Shown here: piece by piece, positions 1-7,178 of the stretch | How the letters are laid out: every line of letters begins with the position of its first letter | Numbering within the stretch: the stretch's first letter is position 1 | Origin: Methanobacteriota archaeon | GTDB taxonomy: Archaea; Halobacteriota; Methanomicrobia; Methanomicrobiales; Methanoculleaceae | Length of the DNA: 64,000 nucleotides | Direction: 5' to 3' | Assembly (NCBI GenBank): GCA_023393455.1 | Contig: JAEWLJ010000016.1 | Span: forward strand, 1-64,000 | Program-made: the position numbers and the translations under genes | Notes under the pieces: model-generated | What the model saw: only the letters and a program-made list of their open reading frames with translations | Told to the model about the DNA's origin: nothing | Databases searched by the model: none

Positions 1-49
1 GGAGGGGGATACCCCCTCCCGGTAACAGCGTTTTGGGAGAACTTCACCG
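1..49 (+). repeat. Dispersed multi-hairpin intergenic repeat, partial copy
   Basis: The first ~49 bases match 14785-14829: a GGGG/CCCC hairpin followed by GGTAACAGCGTTTTGGGA and AACTTC, with only a few differences. The window edge cuts this copy, so its left half is not visible. It lies in the spacer downstream of the tRNA-Leu gene. A related copy in opposite orientation is at 54450-54582. No coding capacity is seen. Confidence 0.6.
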
Positions 50-107
50 ATAGGGCGGGGAGATGAAGATCGGTTCCTGATCTATCGGGTCTCTTCAGGA
101 TATGTAC

Positions 108-114
108 AAAAAAA
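108..114 (-). terminator. Oligo-T terminator after tRNA-Leu
   Basis: A run of seven A on the plus strand gives a T7 tract on the transcribed strand, about 6 bases past the tRNA 3' end. This is a typical archaeal intrinsic termination signal. Confidence 0.55.
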
Positions 115-119
115 TCGCA

Positions 120-204
120 TGCGAGGGGTGAGATTCGAACTCACGAACTCCTACGAGACCAGGCCCTCAACCTGGCGCCTTTGACCTGGCTTGGCAACCC
201 TCGC
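120..204 (-). tRNA. tRNA-Leu (GAG anticodon)
   Basis: The reverse strand folds into a type II tRNA. The acceptor GCGAGGG pairs with CCCUCGC, and the discriminator is A. The anticodon stem CCAGG/CCUGG holds loop UUGAGGG, which gives anticodon GAG (reads CUC/CUU). There is a long variable arm, and the T arm contains GUUCGAAUC. CCA is not encoded. A weak TATA-like stretch (TTGTATAG) lies about 20 bases upstream, near 214-222. Confidence 0.93.
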
Positions 205-384
205 TCCGGTCTTCTCTATACAATGCGGTGCAACCAGAAATATCTTGCTCCACCGGGACCCGGGCTCCCGCGGGCGCGAGCCTGGGAACCGCTTCCGGGA
301 GAGACCCTCCGGGCTGTACCTGTACTCCAGCGCCCCGAAACCGCCTTCGATGCGTATTTATGCGCCCGGTTCCAACGATCCCGT

Positions 385-888
385 ATGTGGGCTGACATCT
401 CACGGGAGTTTGCCGATTCGCCGTCCCAGGGCAGGGTTGTCCGTTTTCTGCTGGAGAACGGGTTCGGCATCAACGAAGAGGGGCGCATCGTCTGCAACGG
501 CATCGAGATCCCCGCAACGCACATCGGCAGGGCGATCGAGACCGACCGGCGAGTCGTAGACGCCACTGCCCGCCGCATCCTCGAGAAACCCGAACTGCGC
601 GAGGTCTTCATCCGGATGCGCGCTGCGCCCGACCTATCCCGGGTCGCCGAGGCCCTCGGCCTCTCGGTCATCACGCTCTACCCGAAGGACGCGCAGGAGA
701 AAGGGATCGTCGGCGCGGCGGTCGAAGTCCTCGTCGAGCACAACCTCTCCATCCGCCAGATCTTCGTCACCGATCCCTACCTCGCAGAGGCGCCCAAACT
801 CGTGATGATCGTCGACGAACCGCGGATCCCGGCCTCGGTCTACGAGGAGATGCGGGCTCTTCCGCAGGTAAAACAGCTGGTTATCTGA
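385..888 (+). CDS. ACT-domain regulator of amino acid metabolism (COG2150-like)
   Basis: A 167-residue protein. The N-terminal half (from MWADISREF, with a helix-turn-helix-like pattern about residues 25-90) is followed by a C-terminal ACT-like domain (about 95-167, VGAAVEVLVEHNLSIRQIFVTD and a final VKQLVI strand). COG2150 proteins are predicted amino acid-responsive regulators in methanogens; the ligand is unknown. The ATG at 385 is chosen because longer versions would run into the tRNA gene upstream. Its stop overlaps that of the convergent HD gene by 8 bases. The exact start is the weakest part of the call. Confidence 0.75.
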   Translation: MWADISREFADSPSQGRVVRFLLENGFGINEEGRIVCNGIEIPATHIGRAIETDRRVVDATARRILEKPELREVFIRMRAAPDLSRVAEALGLSVITLYPKDAQEKGIVGAAVEVLVEHNLSIRQIFVTDPYLAEAPKLVMIVDEPRIPASVYEEMRALPQVKQLVI

Positions 889-1366
889 AGAGTTCCATCT
901 CCTGCCCGAGCCGGCAGATCCGCTTCCTCTGCCTTCGCGGGAGGGTGACTGCACGTTGCAACCGCTCTTCGAGCGCGATGACGCGGGTTCCCTTCACCAG
1001 GTTATCCGCGTGAGCGACGATCTTCTCTTCGAGCGTTTGGGGCATGCAGTCGCGCGGGACGAGACGGAGCAGCGAAGACTCGTCGGCCGTCAGTCCGGCC
1101 CCGATGTGCCGCTCGACGATGACGGCGACCGCTTCGTCGAGGCCGAACGACCGGCATATTACGCCGCCTGCTTCGGCGTGGCAGAGGTCATGCGTCACCC
1201 CGCGGCCGATGTCGTGGAGGAGGGCGCCGGTTTCGACCAGATCGCGGTCAACAAGGGGATCGGATGCGTAGGTGAGCGCAAGGTCGCGCACCGCCCGGCA
1301 GTGCGCGATGACCCCGTCGGAACACCCCGCCCTCCTGAGAAGACCGATGCAGTCTTCTTCACGCAC
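881..1366 (-). CDS. HD-domain phosphohydrolase, TIGR00295 type
   Basis: 161 residues. Metal-binding HD signatures are visible: H in VIAHCRAV (about residue 17), LLHDIGRG (about 50), H in VERHIGAGL (about 78), then AHADNLV (about 111). The family is an HDIG-type putative phosphohydrolase conserved in methanogens; the substrate is unknown. The GTG at 1366 overlaps the last 8 bases of tfe, so it is probably translated from the tfe transcript. Longer forms would be read out of frame inside tfe and are rejected. Confidence 0.8.
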   Translation of the reverse strand: MREEDCIGLLRRAGCSDGVIAHCRAVRDLALTYASDPLVDRDLVETGALLHDIGRGVTHDLCHAEAGGVICRSFGLDEAVAVIVERHIGAGLTADESSLLRLVPRDCMPQTLEEKIVAHADNLVKGTRVIALEERLQRAVTLPRRQRKRICRLGQEMELFR

Positions 1367-1880
1367 TCCCGAGGCTCTCCTTGATCCTGTCGATTCTCTT
1401 CCTGAGAGCGACGGCGATGAGTTCGTTGTCGAAATGTTCGAGCATCTGATCGCAGTTCGGACACTCGAAGTTCCAGTTCGCCGCGTCCGTGAAGGTGTAG
1501 ATGACGCTGCAGTTCTTGCACATGTAGAAGTCGTTCTTCTCCTCGTAGGTGAGCCGGGTGTCAAGGTGCTCAAGCGCATCGCGAACCTGCTCCTCGAGCA
1601 CGTCGTGGATACGGTCGAGGCGGAGGTGCCAGAGGTAGGTGAGCCAGCCGGTCTCGGAGTTCTTCAGCCGCCGGTACTCGGCAAGGCGCCGCTCGTAGAG
1701 CGTGTAAAGGGTATGGCGGACGGTGTTGAGGTTGACCCCGGTCATCTCGGCAAGTTCCTCGTCACTGTGCTCACCATCTTCAGGGAATCGCCTGAGAAGT
1801 TCGATTCCCGCCTCCCCTATCATGCGCAGGACATAGGCATTGATCGCCGGATCGTCCAACAGTTCAGTGACGGATACCAT
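1359..1880 (-). CDS. tfe: Transcription initiation factor E (TFE alpha)
   Basis: 173 residues. An N-terminal extended winged helix (about 1-95, with DEELAEMTGVNLNTVRHTLY as the helix-turn-helix) is followed by a zinc ribbon (CKNC about 116, CPNC about 138) and a basic tail. TFE stimulates TBP/TFB-dependent promoter opening by RNA polymerase. The ATG at 1880 is chosen over TTG 1886 because GGAG lies 10 bases upstream of it. It heads a two-gene unit with the HD phosphohydrolase. Confidence 0.96.
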   Translation of the reverse strand: MVSVTELLDDPAINAYVLRMIGEAGIELLRRFPEDGEHSDEELAEMTGVNLNTVRHTLYTLYERRLAEYRRLKNSETGWLTYLWHLRLDRIHDVLEEQVRDALEHLDTRLTYEEKNDFYMCKNCSVIYTFTDAANWNFECPNCDQMLEHFDNELIAVALRKRIDRIKESLGSA

Positions 1881-1917
1881 GCTCAAATCTCTCCTGTAAC
1901 AGAATAAACGTATAAGA

Positions 1918-1928
1918 GTATATATACA
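1918..1928 (-). promoter_or_regulatory. TATA box of tfe
   Basis: The near-palindromic stretch TATATATAC sits about 40 bases upstream of the tfe ATG, predicting a transcript with a leader of roughly 15-20 bases that carries the GGAG motif. Confidence 0.6.
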
Positions 1929-1994
1929 ACATCGATGGCTAGCATACTCTGTTCTTAACCTTTAATTTACTTACCCTGCCTTTGAGGGGCAGGC

Positions 1995-3071
1995 TCATCT
2001 GCCGATCCGTTTTCGGACGGCCGCGGTGTTCCTCTCGAGGTCGACATACGCCTCCTCTTCCGTCTTGCCGCAGCCGTAGACGCTCACGACGGCGTGCCCC
2101 TCCTCGAACTCGGTCCCAGGCCAGGGGATGTCGGCGATGTGGGGCGCAAGGTCCGAGAGGTCGGCGTCAAGCCGCATGTCCCGCTCGGCAAAGAGGATCC
2201 GCCGGACGGCGACCTGCCCCGCCTTCGGCATCGCCGCCGGGATCACCCCGCGGCAGGCGTCCATGTGCATGGCAAAGACACTCTTCTGGATCGCCATCTC
2301 GATCGTGTCGAGCGTGGCCTGGAACCGGGGGTTGATCTCGATCGCCCAGGGTTTCCCCCCCACCATGAAGTCGATCCCGACCGAGCCCACGCACCCGCTC
2401 GCGGCAGCGATCCGCTCGGCTGCCGCGATCATCTCCCCGGCGAGCGGGTGGGAGAACGGGGTGACCGAGCCGGCAAACCCGTGCGCGCTCTCGCCCTCCC
2501 CCCGCAGGAGTTGCCGGTTGACCGCAACGGCCCGCGCACGCCGGCCGTCGGCGACGCAGGAGACGCTCGAGGGGATCCCGTCGACGAGTTGCTGCGCGAT
2601 GTAGGGGACGTCCGGCCAGGCCTCCTCCCACCGGTGGAGTTCCCCTGCGGTCTTCACGACGGCGTTCCGCCACCCTCCCGCTCCCCGGCGCGGCTTGACC
2701 ATCACCGGGTAGTCGTCGGTCCCCGCGAGCGGCGGAACCGGCACCTCCAGCCCCTCGAAGAACCGCTGGATCTCCAGTTTGTCGAGAAACCGCTCCACCT
2801 TCGCGGGCGGCGTGCCGCAGAGCGGGATCGTCGTCCCGACGGCTTCGGCGCCTGATGCGACGACCAGCGCGTCGACCGGGTGGCGGGCGGCGAACTCGGC
2901 GATCTTCTCCGGGAGTTCGTCGAGTTCATCGAACGAGAGGCAGTCCTCGGTGTACCAGCCGAGATCCCGGTCGCAGAAGTGGTCGACGGCGTAGACCGTG
3001 TAGCCGGCCCGGTAGGCCGACTGCGCCACGTGCCGCGTGGCGAACCCTGCAACCAGCACCCGGCCCGTCAC
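1995..3071 (-). CDS. ATP-grasp family enzyme (COG2232-like)
   Basis: 358 residues. The N-terminal Rossmann-like preATP-grasp part begins RVLVAGFATRHVAQSAYRAG. The ATP-grasp core contains VMVKPRRGAGGWRN (about 125), YIAQQLVDGIPSSVSCVADG (about 155) and the metal-binding end GIDFMVGGKPWAIEINPRF (about 235-255). Such enzymes ligate a carboxylate to an amine or thiol; the substrate here is unknown. Conservation in methanogens suggests cofactor work. The GTG start overlaps the trm56 stop (GTGA), so it is the last gene of the wHTH-trm56-ATP-grasp operon. Confidence 0.75.
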   Translation of the reverse strand: MTGRVLVAGFATRHVAQSAYRAGYTVYAVDHFCDRDLGWYTEDCLSFDELDELPEKIAEFAARHPVDALVVASGAEAVGTTIPLCGTPPAKVERFLDKLEIQRFFEGLEVPVPPLAGTDDYPVMVKPRRGAGGWRNAVVKTAGELHRWEEAWPDVPYIAQQLVDGIPSSVSCVADGRRARAVAVNRQLLRGEGESAHGFAGSVTPFSHPLAGEMIAAAERIAAASGCVGSVGIDFMVGGKPWAIEINPRFQATLDTIEMAIQKSVFAMHMDACRGVIPAAMPKAGQVAVRRILFAERDMRLDADLSDLAPHIADIPWPGTEFEEGHAVVSVYGCGKTEEEAYVDLERNTAAVRKRIGR

Positions 3072-3592
3072 CGCTCCACCGTCTTCTTCCCGACCTTCGT
3101 CGGCTCGATCCGGATCTTCGCGTCCGGGTACTCCCGGTTGAGTTCTTTCCCCTCGAAGAGGTGGTCGAGGAAGAGGGCGAGGCTCGATATCTCAGAGTGG
3201 GGCTGGGTCGTCACCGAGACGTTGTAGTCAGCAAGGCCGTAGATATCGCCCGGCACCTTCTCCGCCCCCACCACGACGAGAACCCGCTCCTGGCTTCGGA
3301 CCTCGTCGATGACGTCGGTCATCCGGAGCCCGTACATGGTGAGGTGGGCGACCTTACCGCCGCCGGCCTTCCAGTCCAGGATGCACCGCCGCCACTTCAC
3401 GTCGTTCTCCACGAAGAAGTCTCCGCCCCACCGGTCGGCCACATCCTCGATGCTCCTGGCGACACCGGGGTCGTCCGCGGCGAGGTACATCCCCCGCGCA
3501 CCGAGCGCCCGGGCCGAGAGCCCGACATGGGTCGTCACCCTTTGATCGCGTTCGGGCCGGTGGCCTATCCTGAGTACCGCTACTTCAGGCAT
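3068..3592 (-). CDS. trm56: tRNA (cytidine(56)-2'-O)-methyltransferase
   Basis: 174 residues. The protein begins MPEVAVLRIGHRPERDQR and has THVGLSARALGA (about 20) and VLVVVGAEKVPGDIYGLADY (about 105-125), the SPOUT-knot region of aTrm56 (COG1303). The enzyme methylates C56 in the T loop of archaeal tRNAs using SAM. ATG 3592 is chosen because it matches the family N terminus and has GAGGG nine bases upstream; an ATG at 3601 would overlap the preceding gene. Its stop is coupled to the ATP-grasp gene. Confidence 0.92.
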   Translation of the reverse strand: MPEVAVLRIGHRPERDQRVTTHVGLSARALGARGMYLAADDPGVARSIEDVADRWGGDFFVENDVKWRRCILDWKAGGGKVAHLTMYGLRMTDVIDEVRSQERVLVVVGAEKVPGDIYGLADYNVSVTTQPHSEISSLALFLDHLFEGKELNREYPDAKIRIEPTKVGKKTVER

Positions 3593-3593
3593 A

Positions 3594-3875
3594 TCACGCA
3601 TCCCTCTTCTTCGCCCTGACAACCCCGTTCTCGATGATGAACGGGAGATCCTCTGTGGTATGCCGGCACTGGCACTCGATCAACGACTCCTGGATGGAGA
3701 GGAGATGCACCTCAGCGCCGGACCGCCGGACCAGGAGAGCGTGCTCAAGCCGCTCAAGCGATCTCGTGATCACACCCTCTCCAAGACCGGTGGCCGTTGC
3801 CAGGTCTTCGACCGTAATGCAGCCGGTTTCAGGAATCCTATGATATATGGTCCAATCCAGATCTTCCTCACGCAC
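3594..3875 (-). CDS. Small winged-helix DNA-binding protein
   Basis: 93 residues from a GTG start. It reads as a single winged-helix domain: GCITVEDLATATGLGEGVIT (about 18-37) is the helix-turn-helix and SGAEVHLLS the wing. The C terminus has a short Cys/His patch (ECQCRHTTED). It is the first gene of an operon with trm56. A TATA-like AACTATATCG lies around 3900-3910, about 25-30 bases before the start. Its target genes are unknown. Confidence 0.7.
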   Translation of the reverse strand: MREEDLDWTIYHRIPETGCITVEDLATATGLGEGVITRSLERLEHALLVRRSGAEVHLLSIQESLIECQCRHTTEDLPFIIENGVVRAKKRDA

Positions 3876-4007
3876 ACCTATTCTTTTTTCCGGATAGACC
3901 GATATAGTTATTCATGCGCCGCCTGCACTGTTCCGGCTCTACCCGCCGCTATCCGGGCGGATCTCCAGAAGGTGCGGGGCGACAGAATTAACGTGGAGAA
4001 CCGAGCG

Positions 4008-4400
4008 ATGGGTACGTATGCAGAACTGGCGGACCTTGCCGACGCCCTCTTCGAGGCAAGCGGCGATGACGATGAACTTCTTGCGGAGAGGCTGGACACG
4101 CTTGACGAAGAGACCCGGGGAGCGCTGATCTCCTCCGACTTCCTCAACGCCTACCAGGTCTTCTACTATTTCTTCCGGGAGACGCCTGATGAACTCGTGA
4201 GGGAGCGGCTGCAACTCCACGCGGCATCGGACCTCGCCCGGGGGATCGTCGTCGACGAGGTCGATATCTACGACCTGATCTTCTCGCTTGACGACGGGGA
4301 GCCCGTCCTCCTCCTCACCGACGGCGAGACGGCGCTCGCCAGATATCGGGGGCCGGAGGCATACGCGGCAATGGTCAGGCACCTGGACGAGTCGCTTTAG
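4008..4400 (+). CDS. Hypothetical acidic protein
   Basis: 130 residues, very acidic and mostly helical (DDDELLAERLDTLDEETRG), ending in a strand-rich part (LIFSLDDGEPVLLLTDGETALARY). I do not recognise a family. The ATG at 4008 follows GTGGAG at a nine-base spacing, and the more distal open frame upstream has no protein character. The stop overlaps that of the convergent UPF0280 gene by 3-4 bases, so the two genes share a terminator zone. Codon use matches the neighbours. Confidence 0.6.
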   Translation: MGTYAELADLADALFEASGDDDELLAERLDTLDEETRGALISSDFLNAYQVFYYFFRETPDELVRERLQLHAASDLARGIVVDEVDIYDLIFSLDDGEPVLLLTDGETALARYRGPEAYAAMVRHLDESL

Positions 4401-5110
4401 ATAGACCGACCGGCGGTGATCAGCCGCTCGTCTACCTTCGCCCGGACGATCGGCGGGAGGTCCCCCCATCGGATGACCGCGTCACCGATGACGGCAAGCA
4501 CGCCCGATATCTTCGTCCCTCTAAGATCGTCGAGGACGGAGATGTCGTCCACCGTGATCCGGTTGCAGATCGCCGTCGCCCAGGCGTCCGCGGCGACGAC
4601 GTCGGGGGAGATGACCGTCACGGCGTCGGCGATGCCGAAACTGATCGACGGCCCCACCGTCCCCGACGAGGTGCAGATCCCGAGGATCTCTTCCTGCGGA
4701 GGAACCCGGAACGCGAAGCGCCCGCTCACAGGTGACGCGCCCGCATAGATCCCGATCGTCACCTCGCGTTCGCTCACGAGGGCGATATCCCCCCCGTTGT
4801 CGACGAGGCCGAATCCTGCGCCGGCCTCGACCATCGCCTCCACCCCAGCGCGGGCTATAGCGCCTGCCACTGCCGCCATCGGCCCCACTCCGGCCTCCGT
4901 TGCTGCCCGGGCCATGCTCGCCGGGATCTCTGCAGGGTTCTTCGGGGTATATGGCTCGAACGTCGCCGAAAAATAGGGATCACTGGCAATCTGTCGCTCG
5001 ACCTCTTGCCGGGCGGCCAGCATCCCGGACTTTGCCGCCGTGACTTCGTCAGGGGTCCCGGCAAGGATGGTCGTGATCGTCTGCCGGAACTCGAAGTGTT
5101 CCCGGATCAT
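4397..5110 (-). CDS. UPF0280 (COG2122) protein, homocysteine pathway component
   Basis: 237 residues. It starts MIREHFEFRQTITTILAG and carries the UPF0280 signatures VGPMAAVAGAIARAG, FGLVDNGGDIAL and CTSSGTVGPSISFG, an FAD/ApbE-like fold. Genetics in Methanosarcina acetivorans links the homologue (MA1715), with DUF39 and NIL-ferredoxin proteins, to homocysteine synthesis from aspartate semialdehyde. The ATG overlaps the NIL-ferredoxin stop (ATGA). All three genes sit head-to-tail here, which supports a shared role; the chemistry of this subunit is not settled. Confidence 0.85.
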   Translation of the reverse strand: MIREHFEFRQTITTILAGTPDEVTAAKSGMLAARQEVERQIASDPYFSATFEPYTPKNPAEIPASMARAATEAGVGPMAAVAGAIARAGVEAMVEAGAGFGLVDNGGDIALVSEREVTIGIYAGASPVSGRFAFRVPPQEEILGICTSSGTVGPSISFGIADAVTVISPDVVAADAWATAICNRITVDDISVLDDLRGTKISGVLAVIGDAVIRWGDLPPIVRAKVDERLITAGRSI

Positions 5111-5505
5111 CCCTGCTGCGAGAGAGCGTCGTGCGGGCATGCCCGGATACATTTGCCGCAGAGGACGCACCGTTCGGCGCTCACCCGGAGGCGCCATTCT
5201 TCGTCGAAAGAGAAGACCTCCTGGGGGCAGATGCTGATGCAGGCCCCGCAGTCGACGCACTCCGCCTCGTCGAGAGCGACGGCGTCCTCCATCGCGCGAA
5301 CCACGACCCCCATCTCCTCGAGACACCGCTGAACGAGGTCCGCGTCCTTGTCCGGGACGTCGATCAGCACTTCCCCCGCCATCGAGTCGATGTTCGCCTT
5401 CTCCACGTTGATGAGGACGCCGGTCTCCTTCACCACCCGGGCGATCACCGGCTCCCGTCCCGGGTCCCGCTGCCCTCTCCGGGTGAAGGAGAGCAAGAGT
5501 TTCAT
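5107..5505 (-). CDS. NIL-domain ferredoxin, aspartate semialdehyde sulfurtransferase Fe-S subunit
   Basis: 132 residues. An N-terminal NIL domain (about 15-72) is followed by a two-cluster ferredoxin domain with CVDCGACISICP (about 83) and CVLCGKCIRACP (about 112). The homologue in Methanosarcina (MA1822) supplies electrons or sulfur for homocysteine formation with the DUF39 protein. Both boundaries are coupled: its ATG overlaps the DUF39 stop and its stop overlaps the UPF0280 start. Confidence 0.9.
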   Translation of the reverse strand: MKLLLSFTRRGQRDPGREPVIARVVKETGVLINVEKANIDSMAGEVLIDVPDKDADLVQRCLEEMGVVVRAMEDAVALDEAECVDCGACISICPQEVFSFDEEWRLRVSAERCVLCGKCIRACPHDALSQQG

Positions 5506-7010
5506 TGCCGCCGCCTCCCGCCGAAGAGTTTCCCGAGATCGATCGCCGAGAGGATGCCGACCACCCGGTTCGTCGCGTCCACTACGGGAAGGGCGCTGAT
5601 GTTGTTTTGCTCCAGTTTCTGGGCGGCTATGTCCACCGGTTCGTCGGGTATCGTCTTGATCACGTTCCGGGTCATGATGTCTTTCACCTGACGGAGCCGT
5701 CCGTCGTTCACCACCGCCTTCGAGACGTCGTAGGTGGTGATGATCCCGACCAGCGCGCCGTTGCCGTCGAGGACCGGGAGGTGGTTCGTCTCGCCCCGAA
5801 GCAGCCGTTTTGCCGCCACCCGGATCTCCTCGTCCTCCGTGATGCTGATCACCTGCCGGTTCATGATGTCGCGGACACGGGGGGTGACGGCAGTCTCCCG
5901 CATCGGTCTCGCACGTTTTGTCGGGTCGATCCGGCGGGTGGGGACGGCAAGTTCCATCTTCCCCGCCTCGATCCAGTCTTTGAGTTCCTGCGCAACCGCC
6001 CGGGCCCCCCGGTAACTGGAGAGCGACGACGTCCGGACGGTCTCACCGCCGATCTCGACCGATCCGCTCTTCAAGTCGGCATAGCTGACCCTCGCAAGCG
6101 CCGGGCGATCACGCCGGGGCGTGCCGTAATCGATGATGTCGGTCAGGATATCCTCGTCACGCACCGCGGTGCTCCGGACGATCCCGGTATCGAGCACCGG
6201 GATCGGGACGCCGACGCCGATATAGAGCGTCACTCCGTAGCCGTTCATCACCGCCGCACGCAGGAACTCTGACTTCATCTGCTTCATGTCCCCGGTCACC
6301 ATCAGTGTCCCGAATCCGCCTCCGGCTGAGTGCTGCGTCCCCTCGCCGACGATCATACCTTCCGCACCGGCAAGGAAGATCGGGACGCCGCTCCCGATGA
6401 CCCTGAAGTCAGGGTCGTTTGCGAGCGGCGAGAGGGTCCCTGCGCCGGAGTAAGAGACGTTGCCGCACCGCGGGAGGAGGGTGCCCATGTAGGTGTTGAG
6501 CGTCCGGTCGGTGGCGTTCGAGGCTGCGTTGTAGCACTGGTAGGAGTTCCTCGGGTTGACCATGATCGCCTGGTTCATATCCTCAAGCAGCAGTTCGGTC
6601 GTGATACTTCGGCGCGGGTAGCAGTCGGTCCCGTGGGAGGTTGCCCGCAGTTCGACGGTGCCTCCCGCGACGAGTTCCTCGAGGACGTGGGCGCCGCCGT
6701 AGACCTGGTCCCTGGACTCGGCCTCCTGGGTTGCGCCCAGGTAGGCGTCGACCGCTGCAATTCCCGCGTAGGCCTCAACGTCGTTGAGCCATACGTGTTC
6801 CATCCGGATGGGGGGGTCGGCGTGCCCGAAGTTGAAGAAGGCACCGGAAGAGCACATTGCCCCGAACGTCCCGGTCGTGACGATGTCGACCTCCGCCAGT
6901 GCCCCTTCCTCTCCCAATTCGTCGACAATCCCCGGCATCTCGTCGGCGGTGACAACTCGTGCACTACCGTCGCGTATCCGGGCATTGATGAGGTCGAGGG
7001 ACTTTTCCAT
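5502..7010 (-). CDS. L-aspartate semialdehyde sulfurtransferase (DUF39 + two CBS domains)
   Basis: 502 residues. The DUF39/COG1900 catalytic region (about 1-370) has two conserved Cys contexts, FGAMCSSGAFFNFGHADPP (about 51) and SHGTDCYPRRS (about 125). A CBS pair follows (about 385-495, MNRQVISITEDEEI and MTRNVIKTIPDEPV). The family converts aspartate semialdehyde plus sulfide to homocysteine in methanogens lacking the classic route. The CBS pair may sense adenosyl nucleotides (inference). The ATG at 7010 lies about 26 bases from a TATA box, so the mRNA is probably leaderless. Confidence 0.92.
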   Translation of the reverse strand: MEKSLDLINARIRDGSARVVTADEMPGIVDELGEEGALAEVDIVTTGTFGAMCSSGAFFNFGHADPPIRMEHVWLNDVEAYAGIAAVDAYLGATQEAESRDQVYGGAHVLEELVAGGTVELRATSHGTDCYPRRSITTELLLEDMNQAIMVNPRNSYQCYNAASNATDRTLNTYMGTLLPRCGNVSYSGAGTLSPLANDPDFRVIGSGVPIFLAGAEGMIVGEGTQHSAGGGFGTLMVTGDMKQMKSEFLRAAVMNGYGVTLYIGVGVPIPVLDTGIVRSTAVRDEDILTDIIDYGTPRRDRPALARVSYADLKSGSVEIGGETVRTSSLSSYRGARAVAQELKDWIEAGKMELAVPTRRIDPTKRARPMRETAVTPRVRDIMNRQVISITEDEEIRVAAKRLLRGETNHLPVLDGNGALVGIITTYDVSKAVVNDGRLRQVKDIMTRNVIKTIPDEPVDIAAQKLEQNNISALPVVDATNRVVGILSAIDLGKLFGGRRRQ

Positions 7011-7030
7011 GGATGTATATTCTCTCTCAG

Positions 7031-7042
7031 AATATTTATATG
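7031..7042 (-). promoter_or_regulatory. TATA box of the homocysteine operon
   Basis: CATATAAATATT on the coding strand is centred about 26 bases before the DUF39 ATG. This predicts initiation at or next to the start codon (leaderless transcript). Confidence 0.65.
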
Positions 7043-7178
7043 TGTTGATTATTACTTTAGGTAATATTGCGCGAGGATATGTGTGCATCCCGACAGGTCC
7101 TATCCGGCATAGCCTCAGGGAGGAGCGTAACGGGCGTCTGTTGAATTTTACGCCAAAAATGGATGGATTTTTTTGTGT

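Noticed and set aside
181..384. Longer reading of the ACT-domain gene from 181 or 223
   Set aside because: The extension overlaps the tRNA-Leu gene and reads as Pro/Arg-rich text. The ATG at 385 gives the expected domain.
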